Shown here piece by piece: positions 17,682 through 30,230 of a DNA stretch of 64,000 nucleotides. Numbering within the stretch: the stretch's first letter is position 1; each line of letters opens with the position of its first letter. A program made the position numbers and the translations under genes. The DNA is from Arcobacter siniprincipis. Lineage in GTDB: Bacteria > Campylobacterota > Campylobacteria > Campylobacterales > Arcobacteraceae. The stretch is taken from the NCBI RefSeq assembly GCF_048571125.1, contig NZ_CP182343.1:3224001-3288000 (forward strand). The letters are read 5' to 3'. The notes beneath the pieces are model-generated. The model ran no database searches, was not told the origin of the DNA, and was given only the letters and a program-made list of their open reading frames with translations.

Positions 17682-18365
17682 ATGTTTCATTGGTTCGAAC
17701 AAAGACCGTTTTTCTTTGCGGTATTAGTATTTATATTTATAGCATTTGCAGGTATAATAGAAGTTATACCAGACTTTGCAAAACAAAGTAGACCAACAGT
17801 TGGTACAAAACCATATTCAATTTTAGAGTTAACAGGTAGAAATGTTTATATTAAAGATTCATGTAATGCTTGTCACTCACAATTAATTAGACCATTTAAA
17901 TCAGAGACAGATAGATATGGTATGTATTCACTGTCAGGTGAGTATGTATATGATAGACCATTTTTATGGGGATCAAAAAGAACTGGACCAGATTTAATGA
18001 GAGTTGGGAATTATAGAACAACAGATTGGCATGAGAATCATATGATGGATCCAGCATCAGTAGTACCAGGTTCAATAATGCCATCATATGCACATCAGTT
18101 TACAAATATGGCAGATGTAGAGACTGCATATGGAGAAGCTGTAACAGTAAAAGGTGTGTTTAATACTCCTTATGATGTAGATTTAGATGGAGATGGGAAA
18201 GTTGATGTTCCATTAGGGACTTTTGAAGAAGCGAAAGCAGAGGCTTTAAAAGAAGCGAAAGCTATTGCTGCTGATATGAAAAATCAAGCTGTAAAAGATG
18301 CCGTAGCAAACGGTCAGATTCCTGAGATTGTAGCGCTTATTGCGTATTTGAATTCTTTAAAATAA
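17682..18365 (+). CDS. ccoO: cbb3-type cytochrome c oxidase subunit II (monohaem cytochrome c)
   Basis: This 227-residue protein has one N-terminal membrane anchor (about 10-30) and a periplasmic cytochrome c domain. The haem-binding motif is C61-N-A-C64-H65, and 'GSIMPSY' supplies the likely axial methionine (Met133). CcoO passes electrons to CcoN. Between residues 165 and 177 the sequence 'DVDLDGDGKVDVP' resembles a calcium-binding EF/dockerin loop (D167, D169, D171, G172, D175). An alanine/lysine-rich helix follows before the conserved end 'IPEIVALIAYLNSLK'. I do not recall that acidic loop as standard in CcoO, so it may be a lineage-specific feature. Confidence 0.96.
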   Translation: MFHWFEQRPFFFAVLVFIFIAFAGIIEVIPDFAKQSRPTVGTKPYSILELTGRNVYIKDSCNACHSQLIRPFKSETDRYGMYSLSGEYVYDRPFLWGSKRTGPDLMRVGNYRTTDWHENHMMDPASVVPGSIMPSYAHQFTNMADVETAYGEAVTVKGVFNTPYDVDLDGDGKVDVPLGTFEEAKAEALKEAKAIAADMKNQAVKDAVANGQIPEIVALIAYLNSLK

Positions 18366-18374
18366 GAGGTTATT

Positions 18375-18599
18375 ATGAGTTATCAAGAAATAGTTGACTT
18401 ACAAGGTTATACAAAAATAATATTAATGTTTATTGCAGTAATAGTATTTTACTTTTGTGCTTATTCAATATATAAAAGAGATAAAAAAGGAGAAAGAAAT
18501 TACGAAGAATATTCAAACTTAGTACATGATGATTCAATAAATTCTAAACCTCTTGAAGATAGAAATAAAAACACTGACAAAAACCAGAAAAATATTTAA
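18375..18599 (+). CDS. ccoQ: cbb3-type oxidase small subunit CcoQ
   Basis: This 74-residue protein has one membrane helix (about 15-33), then a charged cytoplasmic tail rich in K, N, D and E. Its position 9 bp after ccoO and its topology fit CcoQ, the small stabilising subunit of cbb3 oxidase. It is the last gene before a strong terminator, so the dihaem subunit gene ccoP, usually next, is absent here. Confidence 0.82.
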   Translation: MSYQEIVDLQGYTKIILMFIAVIVFYFCAYSIYKRDKKGERNYEEYSNLVHDDSINSKPLEDRNKNTDKNQKNI

Positions 18600-18612
18600 A
18601 ATATCCATCTTA

Positions 18613-18650
18613 AAAAAAAGGGAAAAGTTAATTCTTTTCCCTTTTTTTAT
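18613..18650 (+). terminator. Rho-independent terminator of the cco operon
   Basis: AAAAAAAGGGAAAAG and CTTTTCCCTTTTTTT form a perfect 15-bp stem around TTAATT. The symmetry lets it act on both strands. Confidence 0.9.
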
Positions 18651-18732
18651 GTCTTAATTATAATATTTAATGAAAAAGTTTTATTTTATGAAATATTATA
18701 TATTAAATTGATTTGTTTTTATAAAAGATAAA

Positions 18733-18808
18733 TGGTGCTCACAGTGGGAATCGAACCTACAACCTCTTGCTTACCATGCAATTGCTCTACCGTTGGAGCT
18801 ATGCGAGC
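18733..18808 (-). tRNA. tRNA-Thr (GGT anticodon), possibly degenerate
   Basis: The 76-nt minus-strand sequence folds as a tRNA with encoded CCA, a 7-bp acceptor stem, a D arm with GG in the loop and a TTCGATT T-loop. The anticodon loop ATGGTAA reads GGT (Thr). Three deviations weaken it: an A-G mismatch at the top of the anticodon stem (27-43), an A-C mismatch in the T stem (51-63), and C instead of the invariant A at position 14. It may be a divergent second Thr tRNA or a decaying copy. Confidence 0.75.
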
Positions 18809-18941
18809 TAATTATAGTGAATAATTATACCTGACCGAAGGTAATAAATCGTGCTACAGGTAATAGTGAATAATATTGGCACCTAAAAGTAGAAAATAAA
18901 TTTTAGCACGAATAATATTATAATATTCAGTAAAAAAGGTG
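18809..18941. other. Repeat-bearing spacer between tRNA-Thr and rRNA terminator
   Basis: No gene is seen. TAGTGAATAAT occurs at 18815-18825 and 18864-18874, and AGGTAATA at 18838-18845 and 18858-18865. CGTGCTA (18850-18856) pairs with TAGCACG (18904-18910). On the minus strand TATAAT boxes lie at 18811-18816 and 18824-18829; the latter could be the -10 of the tRNA, though no good -35 is visible. Confidence 0.5.
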
Positions 18942-18992
18942 CAAAAAAAAAGCTCAGTGCTAAAAAGACGATGTCTAAATAGAACTAAGCTT
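18942..18992 (-). terminator. Probable rRNA operon terminator
   Basis: On the minus strand AGCTTAGT (18991-18984) pairs with ACTGAGCT (18958-18951), one G-T pair included, and is followed by nine T. A small inner AGAC/GTCT hairpin lies in the loop. It sits just after 5S rRNA, so tRNA-Thr would need its own promoter or read-through. Confidence 0.6.
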
Positions 18993-19007
18993 AAAAATTA
19001 CTCAAGA

Positions 19008-19123
19008 GTTGGCGACGACTTACGTTTCCACAAGGGGACCCTGCAGTATTATCAGCGATGAAGTGCTTGACTTCCGGGTTCGGAATGGAGCCGGGTATTT
19101 CCACTTCTCAATAATCACCAACA
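19008..19123 (-). rRNA. 5S ribosomal RNA
   Basis: The minus strand has the paired ends GTTGGTGA and TCGCCAAC and the conserved core 'CCATTCCGAACCCGGAAG' typical of bacterial 5S. Ends are estimated to within a few bases. Confidence 0.93.
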
Positions 19124-19257
19124 AAGTTGAGTATTAAAAGCAAAGAATGCTCTTAATACTCAACTCAATTGTCTTGAGTGTATATTAATGTTAAAGTCTT
19201 TTACACAACTTTTATTAAGTATGTACTTAATAAGATAGTAAACCAAGAAATATATAA

Positions 19258-22172
<2,915 letters not shown>

Positions 22173-22448
22173 TTGTATAACTATATTTCTATAGTTACCT
22201 TTTTGATAATTATTCCTTGGCTACTATCTTATTAAATACAATATTTAATAAAACAGTAATTGTGTGTTTAAATTGTTTTCTATTTTGTATTAAAATAAAT
22301 CTCTTTATTCTAATTCGAAAAAATTTTAAAGACTTTAACATTAAATTTTTAAATAACATTTAGGATAAATCCTAATATTAATACTTCTCTTAAGTACTAA
22401 TATTAAAATTTACTAATTTCTATTCTACTTTGGTTTAGGTGCTAATGT

Positions 22449-22524
22449 TGGTGGAGAATAGCGGGATCGAACCGCTGACCTCCTGCGTGCAAGGCAGGCG
22501 CTCTCCCAGCTGAGCTAATTCCCC
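22449..22524 (-). tRNA. tRNA-Ala (TGC)
   Basis: A 76-nt minus-strand tRNA with encoded CCA, a complete cloverleaf and anticodon loop TTGCACG reading TGC. It lies in the 16S-23S spacer, the usual place. Confidence 0.97.
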
Positions 22525-22546
22525 AACAAAGATTATCTTCTTCTCA

Positions 22547-22623
22547 TGGTGGGCCTACCAGGACTTGAACCTGGGACCTCACGATTATCAGTCGAGCGCT
22601 CTAGCCAGCTGAGCTATAGGCCC
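22547..22623 (-). tRNA. tRNA-Ile (GAT)
   Basis: A 77-nt minus-strand tRNA with encoded CCA and anticodon GAT in the loop CTGATAA. It precedes tRNA-Ala in the 16S-23S spacer. Confidence 0.97.
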
Positions 22624-22734
22624 ATTCTTCACCTATTATTTTCAATAACCTTTACAAACCGAATATGATATTGGATATTTACCCATTTTATTTTATTTCT
22701 TGAGATTAGAAACGAATCTAATCTCATTACTCTG

Positions 22735-24249
<1,515 letters not shown>

Positions 24250-24479
24250 AATGTTTAGTTTAATCATGACTAGTGTCTAACTCTTTTATCTAATCTTCCT
24301 AAAAAGATTAATTGCAATTGTTTACTGACATTACTCATTGTTTTTTTAATAGACGAGAATTGTATAAATTCTCTTGTTTTATATCATATTCGGTTTATAA
24401 AAGTTACTTACTTCTTAAAACCGTAGTTTGTTAAAGAACATCAACCCTTTGCGACGTTTGTCACTCAAATTGGACGGGA
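24250..24479 (-). other. rRNA operon leader
   Basis: About 230 bp between the promoter and 16S. It carries no open frame of note and should hold 16S processing and antitermination signals, which I cannot pinpoint. Confidence 0.5.
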
Positions 24480-24508
24480 ATTATAATAGGTTTTTTTGCC
24501 TTTGTCAA
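24480..24508 (-). promoter_or_regulatory. Consensus sigma-70 promoter of the rRNA operon
   Basis: On the minus strand TTGACA (24508-24503) and TATAAT (24485-24480) are perfect -35 and -10 boxes separated by exactly 17 bp. An AT-rich stretch lies just upstream. Perfect -35 boxes are uncommon in this phylum, so this fits a very strong rRNA promoter. Confidence 0.92.
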
Positions 24509-24712
24509 GTGCTGGGAATTAAATTTAGCTTAAATTTTGAAATTTTTTAAATTTCTACTTTTTCTTAGTTTTTATATACATATATAAGATAATATAGTCA
24601 TGTTAATCAACTATGTTTATAAAGTACATTTAATTATCATATTTAAAGATATTATTAAGCTTTACATATTAAAATATCAACTGTATATATAAAATACAAA
24701 AAGGAAGACATA
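24509..24712. other. AT-rich intergenic region between rRNA promoter and BI-1 gene
   Basis: No gene is seen. It should contain the upstream element of the rRNA promoter and the divergent promoter of the BI-1 family gene, whose ribosome-binding site AAGGAAG lies just before 24713. Confidence 0.5.
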
Positions 24713-25411
24713 ATGTACAACAGAGATTATTTATCTCATAAAGATACAACGCAACAATATACACAAGAATCATCTAAAGTTGAATTAATGAGCTTTTTAA
24801 AAGCTACATATCAATTATTTGCAGGTTCATTACTTGCTGCAACTGCAGGAGCTTATATCGGGTTAGGTATGGTTTCAACTATTGCTAGTTGGTATTGGGG
24901 ATTAGTTATTTTAGAATTTGCTTTATTATTTGGACTATTTGCAGTTAAAAATAAACCTGGTATTAACTTAGCAGTTTTATTTGGATTTACTTTTGTAAGT
25001 GGTTTAACAATTACTCCTTTATTAGCTTCAGTATTTGCAATGCCAGCAGGTGCTTCAATAGTAGCACAAGCATTTTTAATGACTTCAGTAGCTTTTGGTG
25101 GAATTTCAATGTTTGCCCTTACAACTAAAAGAGATTTTTCTGGTATGGGGAAAATGTTGTTTATTGCTCTTATTATATTAGTAGTAGGATCTATTTCTAA
25201 TATTTTTATTCAAGCGCCATTATTACAACTTGGAATAGCGATGGTGGGAGCTGTTTTATTTTCTGCGTTTATTCTTTATGATACACAACAAATTATAAAA
25301 GGTGGGTTTTCAACTCCAATTGAAGCTGCTATTTCTTTATACTTAGATTTCTTTAATCTATTTATTTCATTATTACAAATACTTGGTATTTTTAATAGTA
25401 GTGACGACTAA
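24713..25411 (+). CDS. Bax inhibitor-1 (BI-1/YccA) family membrane protein
   Basis: This 232-residue protein has a polar N-terminal ~30 residues and seven predicted membrane helices. The family signature is visible late in the protein ('ILYDTQQIIKGG') and it ends in acidic residues. BI-1 proteins are inner-membrane proteins; some relatives leak calcium or modulate FtsH, but the bacterial role is unclear. AAGGAAG 5-6 bp upstream supports the start. It stands alone, and its stop codon lies inside a 13-bp hairpin. Confidence 0.93.
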   Translation: MYNRDYLSHKDTTQQYTQESSKVELMSFLKATYQLFAGSLLAATAGAYIGLGMVSTIASWYWGLVILEFALLFGLFAVKNKPGINLAVLFGFTFVSGLTITPLLASVFAMPAGASIVAQAFLMTSVAFGGISMFALTTKRDFSGMGKMLFIALIILVVGSISNIFIQAPLLQLGIAMVGAVLFSAFILYDTQQIIKGGFSTPIEAAISLYLDFFNLFISLLQILGIFNSSDD

Positions 25412-25437
25412 ATCATAACTCCTCGAGTTATGATTTA
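25409..25437 (+). terminator. Hairpin after BI-1 gene containing its stop codon
   Basis: TAAATCATAACTC and GAGTTATGATTTA make a perfect 13-bp stem around CTC. The first arm begins with the stop codon. The following bases are only moderately T-rich, so the hairpin may stabilise RNA as well as terminate. Confidence 0.55.
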
Positions 25438-25448
25438 CTTCTTATAAT

Positions 25449-25844
25449 ATGAATACTACAGAACTTAGACTTATTGATGCAAATTTGAATCGCCTAAGAG
25501 AAGGGATTAGAGTTGTAGAAGATATCTTTAGATACGTTTACAATAATAAAGATATCGCTTCAAAACTAAAAGAATTAAGACACAAATCAAGAATATCTAT
25601 TTATGATGAACTTTTAGACTCAAGAGATATAAAAAATGATGTCTTAAAACAAAGCACTGCATCAGAAAAAAGTAGAGATGACTTAAACTCTATTCTAATA
25701 GCTAACTTTAAAAGAGCGCAAGAGAGTTCTAGAGTGCTAGAAGAAGTTTGTAAACTAGAAGAAAATAATAGTAGTGAAGTATTTAAATATATACGATATG
25801 AACTTTATGATTTAGAAAAAGAGATTAGAGTACTGCAAAAATGA
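25449..25844 (+). CDS. Stand-alone ThiD2-type domain protein (thiamine synthesis)
   Basis: This 131-residue helical protein matches the N-terminal domain found fused to ThiE in some bacteria: 'LIDANLNRLREGIRVVEDIFRYV', 'LKELRHKSR' and 'ANFKRAQESSRVLEEV'. In the fused form this ThiD2 domain acts as a hydroxymethylpyrimidine phosphate kinase. Here it lacks the TIM-barrel ThiE part entirely, so the often-used label thiamine-phosphate pyrophosphorylase would be wrong. It overlaps the following small membrane-protein gene by 4 bp. Confidence 0.75.
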   Translation: MNTTELRLIDANLNRLREGIRVVEDIFRYVYNNKDIASKLKELRHKSRISIYDELLDSRDIKNDVLKQSTASEKSRDDLNSILIANFKRAQESSRVLEEVCKLEENNSSEVFKYIRYELYDLEKEIRVLQK

Positions 25845-26110
25845 ATATCGTTCATTTAATATTATATTTATTTATTATAATGCCCATTATCCTTATCCAA
25901 TTAAATATTGATAGAAACATCATATTATTTATAATAGTAATTATATTCGTTCTTAATCTTATTAGGTTACGGAATCCACAATATAGAAAAGAAGTTAAAG
26001 ATTCTTTACCTAATGGTATCAATCGATTTCATATAACAGGATTTATTTTGATTGGCTTACCACTCATTCTTTTTTTAATTATAATATTATTTTCAGCTAT
26101 TTCAAACTAA
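25841..26110 (+). CDS. Small membrane protein of unknown function
   Basis: This 89-residue protein is very hydrophobic, with likely membrane helices at about 4-20, 24-41 and 65-86 and a short basic loop between. I do not recognise a family. It overlaps the ThiD2 gene by 4 bp and so is probably translated with it, although no mechanistic link is obvious. Its end overlaps a convergent methyltransferase gene by 14 bp. Confidence 0.6.
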   Translation: MNIVHLILYLFIIMPIILIQLNIDRNIILFIIVIIFVLNLIRLRNPQYRKEVKDSLPNGINRFHITGFILIGLPLILFLIIILFSAISN

Positions 26111-26789
26111 TGCCTTTGACAAAGATAACTTCAAACTCTAAATAATTTAAACTATACTCTTTATATAATTTTTTAGCATCTTTAAATTCAAGAGTATTTC
26201 CACCACTTACACCTGATTTCTTAATATAATCAAATAATCTTTTCTTATTATCAAATTCTAAATTATAAGTTATAGTTTCAAATTCACAATCACAATATTG
26301 AGTAAAAGCTTTTTTTATTGATTGGTCATCTAATATTGGTGATTTTTTATTTGTTATTGTTTGTATTGTCTTAAAAGTATTTGATGTAAATAAAGCAGCA
26401 TAAATCTTAGGAGAAATAGCACTAATAGCTTTAACTATCTTGCTTAAATCCTTTGACCACTGTAGGGCAGAAGAAGATATAACAACATCATATCTGTCAT
26501 TTTTTATATTTTCAAAAAAAGCATCAGTATCAAAATCAAAACATTCCACTTGTATATTATTAGCTTTAGGATGAATATCACACATGTTTTGTGAAAAATC
26601 CATAGCCTTATAAAAATCATACTCCCAAGAAACATTTTTAATAACTTGCCCAGAGCCACAACCTAACTCTAATATTCTTTTAGGTTGACAATTTATATCT
26701 CTAATGATAGATTTTGCTGCAATTTGTTGTACAATATTGTATGAGTTATATTGATTTGCGTATTTTGAAAATTCGTTTTTTACGGACAT
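26097..26789 (-). CDS. SAM-dependent methyltransferase, BioC-like
   Basis: This 230-residue class I methyltransferase has motif I 'ILELGCGSGQ' (about residues 39-48), the 'YDVVISSSALQW' segment typical of BioC, and a preceding 'FSKYANQYNSYNIVQQ' entry helix also seen in BioC. BioC methylates malonyl-ACP to start biotin synthesis. No other bio genes are nearby, so the assignment rests on sequence resemblance alone. It could also be a related small-molecule methyltransferase. Confidence 0.75.
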   Translation of the reverse strand: MSVKNEFSKYANQYNSYNIVQQIAAKSIIRDINCQPKRILELGCGSGQVIKNVSWEYDFYKAMDFSQNMCDIHPKANNIQVECFDFDTDAFFENIKNDRYDVVISSSALQWSKDLSKIVKAISAISPKIYAALFTSNTFKTIQTITNKKSPILDDQSIKKAFTQYCDCEFETITYNLEFDNKKRLFDYIKKSGVSGGNTLEFKDAKKLYKEYSLNYLEFEVIFVKGISLK

Positions 26790-26859
26790 AATCGAATCTT
26801 AACTTTTTTTTAATAAATTTTGGATAAAATACCTACCATTTTTTCAAAGGAATAAAATT

Positions 26860-27228
26860 ATGACATCAACACTTTTAGTAGTTCAATTTATTTTAGCAGT
26901 ACTATTAACAATTTGCATCTTACTTCAAAAAAGTTCAAGTATGGGATTAGGAGCTTACAGCGGAAGCAACGAATCTTTATTTGGAGCAAAAGGTCCTGGA
27001 AACTTTTTAACAAAAGCAACTATGATTTTAGGATTAATTTTTGTTTTAAATACTCTATTTTTAGGTTATTTTTATAATGAAAATAGACAAAAAAGTGCAG
27101 TAGACAATGTACAAACAGAAAGTTTAATTCCAAAAACTCCTGAAAAAACTCAAGCACCTACTGCTCCTGTAGCACCAGCTGTACCAACACAAAAAGCTGC
27201 AGCTACAGTACCAACTACTGAAAAATAG
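26860..27228 (+). CDS. secG: Preprotein translocase subunit SecG
   Basis: This 122-residue protein has two membrane helices (about 4-24 and 51-70) separated by the conserved loop 'SSSMGLGAYSGSNESLFG'. It belongs to the SecYEG protein-export channel. The C-terminal ~40 residues are a Pro/Ala/Thr-rich tail, longer than in E. coli. It precedes frr and pyrE; the 187-bp gap to frr contains paired segments (AGAAGTAG with CTACTTCT) that may attenuate or process the transcript. Confidence 0.95.
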   Translation: MTSTLLVVQFILAVLLTICILLQKSSSMGLGAYSGSNESLFGAKGPGNFLTKATMILGLIFVLNTLFLGYFYNENRQKSAVDNVQTESLIPKTPEKTQAPTAPVAPAVPTQKAAATVPTTEK

Positions 27229-27415
27229 TTGATTTTCAAGAAGTAGTTCAAATGAAATATTTTCAAAGAGCTACTTCTCCATTTAATAAAAAAAGAAAAT
27301 ATGTTTTCTTTTAAATTTCAAAGAAAATATATTATCAAAAATTTATTTCAGTTAAGTATGCCAATTAATAAATGGTATAATATGCAAAATTTAATAATAA
27401 ATCAAAGGAGAGAGA

Positions 27416-27973
27416 ATGTTAAATGAGATTTATTCAGAAACAAAAGAGAAAATGGATAGTGCAATAGAAGCATTAAAAAGAGACTACAAAACACTAAGAA
27501 CAGGTAAAGTAAGTACTACAATTTTAGATGGGATAAAAATTGATTATTATGGAACACCTACAGAATTAACTCAAGTTGGTTCAGTACTTGCACCTGATGC
27601 TACAACAATTGTAATAAACCCTTGGGAAAAACATCTTGTAGGTGATATTGAAAAAGCAATTCAAAATGCTAATATTGGTGTTAATCCAAATAATGATGGT
27701 GAAGTAATTAAACTATTTTTCCCTCCTATGACTGTTGACCAAAGAAAAGAGAGTGCAAAACAAGCAAAAGGTATGACTGATGATGCAAAAGTTGCTATTA
27801 GAAATATCAGAAAACATGCAAATGATAGAGTAAAAGTTCTTCATAAAGATAAAGAAATAACTGATGATGAAAACAAAAAAGCTCAAGATGAAATACAAAA
27901 AATTACAGATTCTTATGTAACAAAAGCTGATGATACTTTCAAGGCAAAAGAAGCTGAAATCTTAAAAGTATAA
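27416..27973 (+). CDS. frr: Ribosome recycling factor
   Basis: At 185 residues it has the canonical length. RRF acts with EF-G to split ribosomes after termination. Recognisable segments are 'DYKTLRTGKVSTTILDGIKI', 'YYGTPTELTQVGSV', 'INPWEK' and 'FPPMTVDQRKE'. A good ribosome-binding site (AAAGGAGAG) precedes it. pyrE follows after 2 bp. Confidence 0.98.
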   Translation: MLNEIYSETKEKMDSAIEALKRDYKTLRTGKVSTTILDGIKIDYYGTPTELTQVGSVLAPDATTIVINPWEKHLVGDIEKAIQNANIGVNPNNDGEVIKLFFPPMTVDQRKESAKQAKGMTDDAKVAIRNIRKHANDRVKVLHKDKEITDDENKKAQDEIQKITDSYVTKADDTFKAKEAEILKV

Positions 27974-27975
27974 TT

Positions 27976-28584
27976 ATGGTAGTAGAACAAATATACAAAG
28001 ATGCAAATGCTCTATTAGAAGGTCATTTTAAATTAAGTTCAGGTAATCACTCTAAATACTATTTACAATCAGCAAAAGTGCTAGAAGATCCTAAAACTGC
28101 AAAATTATTAGCTGAAGAATTAGCAAAGCAGATAAAAGAATCTGGACTAAAAGTTGATGCTGTTTGTTCACCTGCTCTTGGTGGATTAATTGCAGGATTT
28201 GCACTAGCAACTGCCCTTGATGTAAGATTTATCTTTGCAGAGAGAGTTGATGGTGAGATGACTATAAGAAGAGGTTTTGAAGTAACTCGTGGTGAAAAAT
28301 ATATTATCTGTGAAGATATTATTACTACGGGTGGTAGTGCTTTGGAAGCTGCTAAACAAATCGAAAAAGATGGTGGTGAGATACTTGCTTATGCAGCATT
28401 AGCTAATAGAGGTTTTTGTTCAAGAGTTGGAAGTGAAATAGAACCAAAAGATAATTGTAAATTACCACTTGATAAACCACTTTTTGCTTTAGATGATTTT
28501 ACCTTTGAAATGTATGCTCCTGAAAATTGTCCTATGTGTAAAGAAGGATCAGTTGCATATAAACCTGGAAGTAGAGGAAACTAA
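27976..28584 (+). CDS. pyrE: Orotate phosphoribosyltransferase
   Basis: This 202-residue enzyme adds the ribose-phosphate group to orotate in pyrimidine synthesis. The N-terminal 'GHFKLSSGNHSKYYLQ' and the PRPP-binding motif 'YIICEDIITTGGSALEA' are clear. A late 'CPMCKEGSVAYKPGSR' segment with two cysteines is typical of this subgroup. It lies 2 bp after frr and 6 bp before the RDD-family gene. Confidence 0.98.
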   Translation: MVVEQIYKDANALLEGHFKLSSGNHSKYYLQSAKVLEDPKTAKLLAEELAKQIKESGLKVDAVCSPALGGLIAGFALATALDVRFIFAERVDGEMTIRRGFEVTRGEKYIICEDIITTGGSALEAAKQIEKDGGEILAYAALANRGFCSRVGSEIEPKDNCKLPLDKPLFALDDFTFEMYAPENCPMCKEGSVAYKPGSRGN

Positions 28585-28590
28585 TCCATA

Positions 28591-29076
28591 ATGAGTAGAT
28601 GGAGAGATATAAAAGCTGGTAAAAAAGAACCACTTAATGAAGAGTCTAAAAACACTAATTTAAACTCTAATATCTGTACATCTATTCCTGCTAGAATTAA
28701 GGCCTTTATTGTAGACATGTTTATGATAATGATGCCCTTAGCTTATGTTACAACTTATGTTTTTATGAATGGGAAAGATGACTTCCAAGGCAGTGAAGAA
28801 GCAAGATGGAGTCTATCTATTATTTATGGTTTGATTATTATTGTTTTTTGGATAGCAAAAGGTCAAACACCAGGATTAAAAGCTTACAGTTTAAAACTAG
28901 TAGATGAAAAAACAAAAGAAAAAATATCCTTCCCAAAAGCTATTTTAAGATATTTATGCTTTTTATTTGCCTCAACTACTATAGTTCTTGCATTTTTACC
29001 ATTTTTTAGAAAAGATAAAAAAACTTTTCAGGATCTAGTTGCTAATACACTTGTAATTAAAATTTTTAAAAAATAG
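28591..29076 (+). CDS. RDD-family membrane protein
   Basis: This 161-residue protein has a polar N-terminus (about 1-30) and the RDD signature 'IPARIKAFIVDMFMIMM', in which the usual R and D positions are occupied (R36, D42). Three or so membrane helices follow, along with 'KGQTPGLKAYSLKLVDE' and 'TFQDLVANTLVI'. RDD proteins are poorly understood; some may carry ions or compatible solutes. It belongs to the frr-pyrE transcript and directly abuts the MFS gene. Confidence 0.88.
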   Translation: MSRWRDIKAGKKEPLNEESKNTNLNSNICTSIPARIKAFIVDMFMIMMPLAYVTTYVFMNGKDDFQGSEEARWSLSIIYGLIIIVFWIAKGQTPGLKAYSLKLVDEKTKEKISFPKAILRYLCFLFASTTIVLAFLPFFRKDKKTFQDLVANTLVIKIFKK

Positions 29077-30165
29077 ATGCTTTTTTTTAACTTATCTGCA
29101 TTTTATTTCTTTTATTTTGCAGCCGTTGCAGTATATGTTATATTTATGCCAAAAGTACTCCATGACATAGGGTACACTCCTTCACAAATTGGAGTAATAT
29201 TTGCCCTAGCTCCATTGATGAGATTTGCTACTCCATTTTTATTTTTAAAGCATATTAAACTTGATAGAAATATTTTTAGATTAGCATTATTTACTTCAAT
29301 ACTTTGTTCAATTGGATTTTATTTTACACTACATAATTTTTATGCTTTTATGTTAAACAATGCTCTTTTAGGAGTTTGTCTAAGCCTTATATTACCTTAT
29401 ATTGAAGTTATTGCCTTAAAAGATTTGGGTAAAGATAAATATGGAAGATCTAGATTATATGGTTCAATTGGTTTTACGGTAATTGCTTTAGTTTTAGCAA
29501 AATTCTTGACTGAACCACAAATTGCATTACACTATTATTTAACTATAAATATTTTTATTGTATTTTTTTCACTTTTACTTTTAAAACATGATGTTGAGCA
29601 TAAAGATACAATCAGTTCAAAACCCTTTTCTGTTCTTGAATATTGGCCATTTTGGTTAAGTCTATTTTTTATGCAAATAAGTTTTGGTGGCTTTTACAAC
29701 TTTTTTACTATATATGAAACAGAACATGGAATATCATTAGAAATGACTTCTTATCTTTGGTCTTTTGGAGTGATTTGTGAAATATTAATGTTTTATTTCC
29801 AAGCTCCAATATTAAAAAATAATCTTTTAACTATAATAAAATTTTCTATTTTTTTGACTACAATTAGATGGTTATTACTCTATTTATATCCTGATAACTT
29901 ATATGTGACTTTTTTCACACAATCAATACATGCCTTTTCTTTTGGACTATACCATAGTTCAGTAATTATATATTTGTATTCAATCTATGAAAATAAAAAA
30001 CTTGCTCAGCAATTTATGTATGGAGTTGCTTATGGACTTGGTGGTTTTATAGGTGCTTTAGTCGCAGGATGGTTATATGGAGAGAATTTATTCTTATATT
30101 CTAGTATTTTTGCAGCGATTTCATTACTTTTTGTTAGTACTATAAAAACTGAAAGAAAAATTTAA
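29077..30165 (+). CDS. MFS transporter (HcaT/MFS_1-like)
   Basis: This 362-residue protein has about 11-12 membrane helices. The layout resembles the MFS_1-like group that includes HcaT, with 'GYTPSQIGVIFALAPLMRF' after helix 1, 'GRSRLYGSIGFTVIA' in the first half, and 'GVAYGLGGFIGALVAGWLYG' near the end. The ATG immediately follows the RDD-gene stop codon with no gap. The substrate is unknown. It ends the secG/frr/pyrE cluster. Confidence 0.85.
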   Translation: MLFFNLSAFYFFYFAAVAVYVIFMPKVLHDIGYTPSQIGVIFALAPLMRFATPFLFLKHIKLDRNIFRLALFTSILCSIGFYFTLHNFYAFMLNNALLGVCLSLILPYIEVIALKDLGKDKYGRSRLYGSIGFTVIALVLAKFLTEPQIALHYYLTINIFIVFFSLLLLKHDVEHKDTISSKPFSVLEYWPFWLSLFFMQISFGGFYNFFTIYETEHGISLEMTSYLWSFGVICEILMFYFQAPILKNNLLTIIKFSIFLTTIRWLLLYLYPDNLYVTFFTQSIHAFSFGLYHSSVIIYLYSIYENKKLAQQFMYGVAYGLGGFIGALVAGWLYGENLFLYSSIFAAISLLFVSTIKTERKI

Positions 30166-30230
30166 TTATATTTATAATAGTATTATATTATTTTATCTTT
30201 ATTTACTTGCATTAAGAGAGACTTATCACT

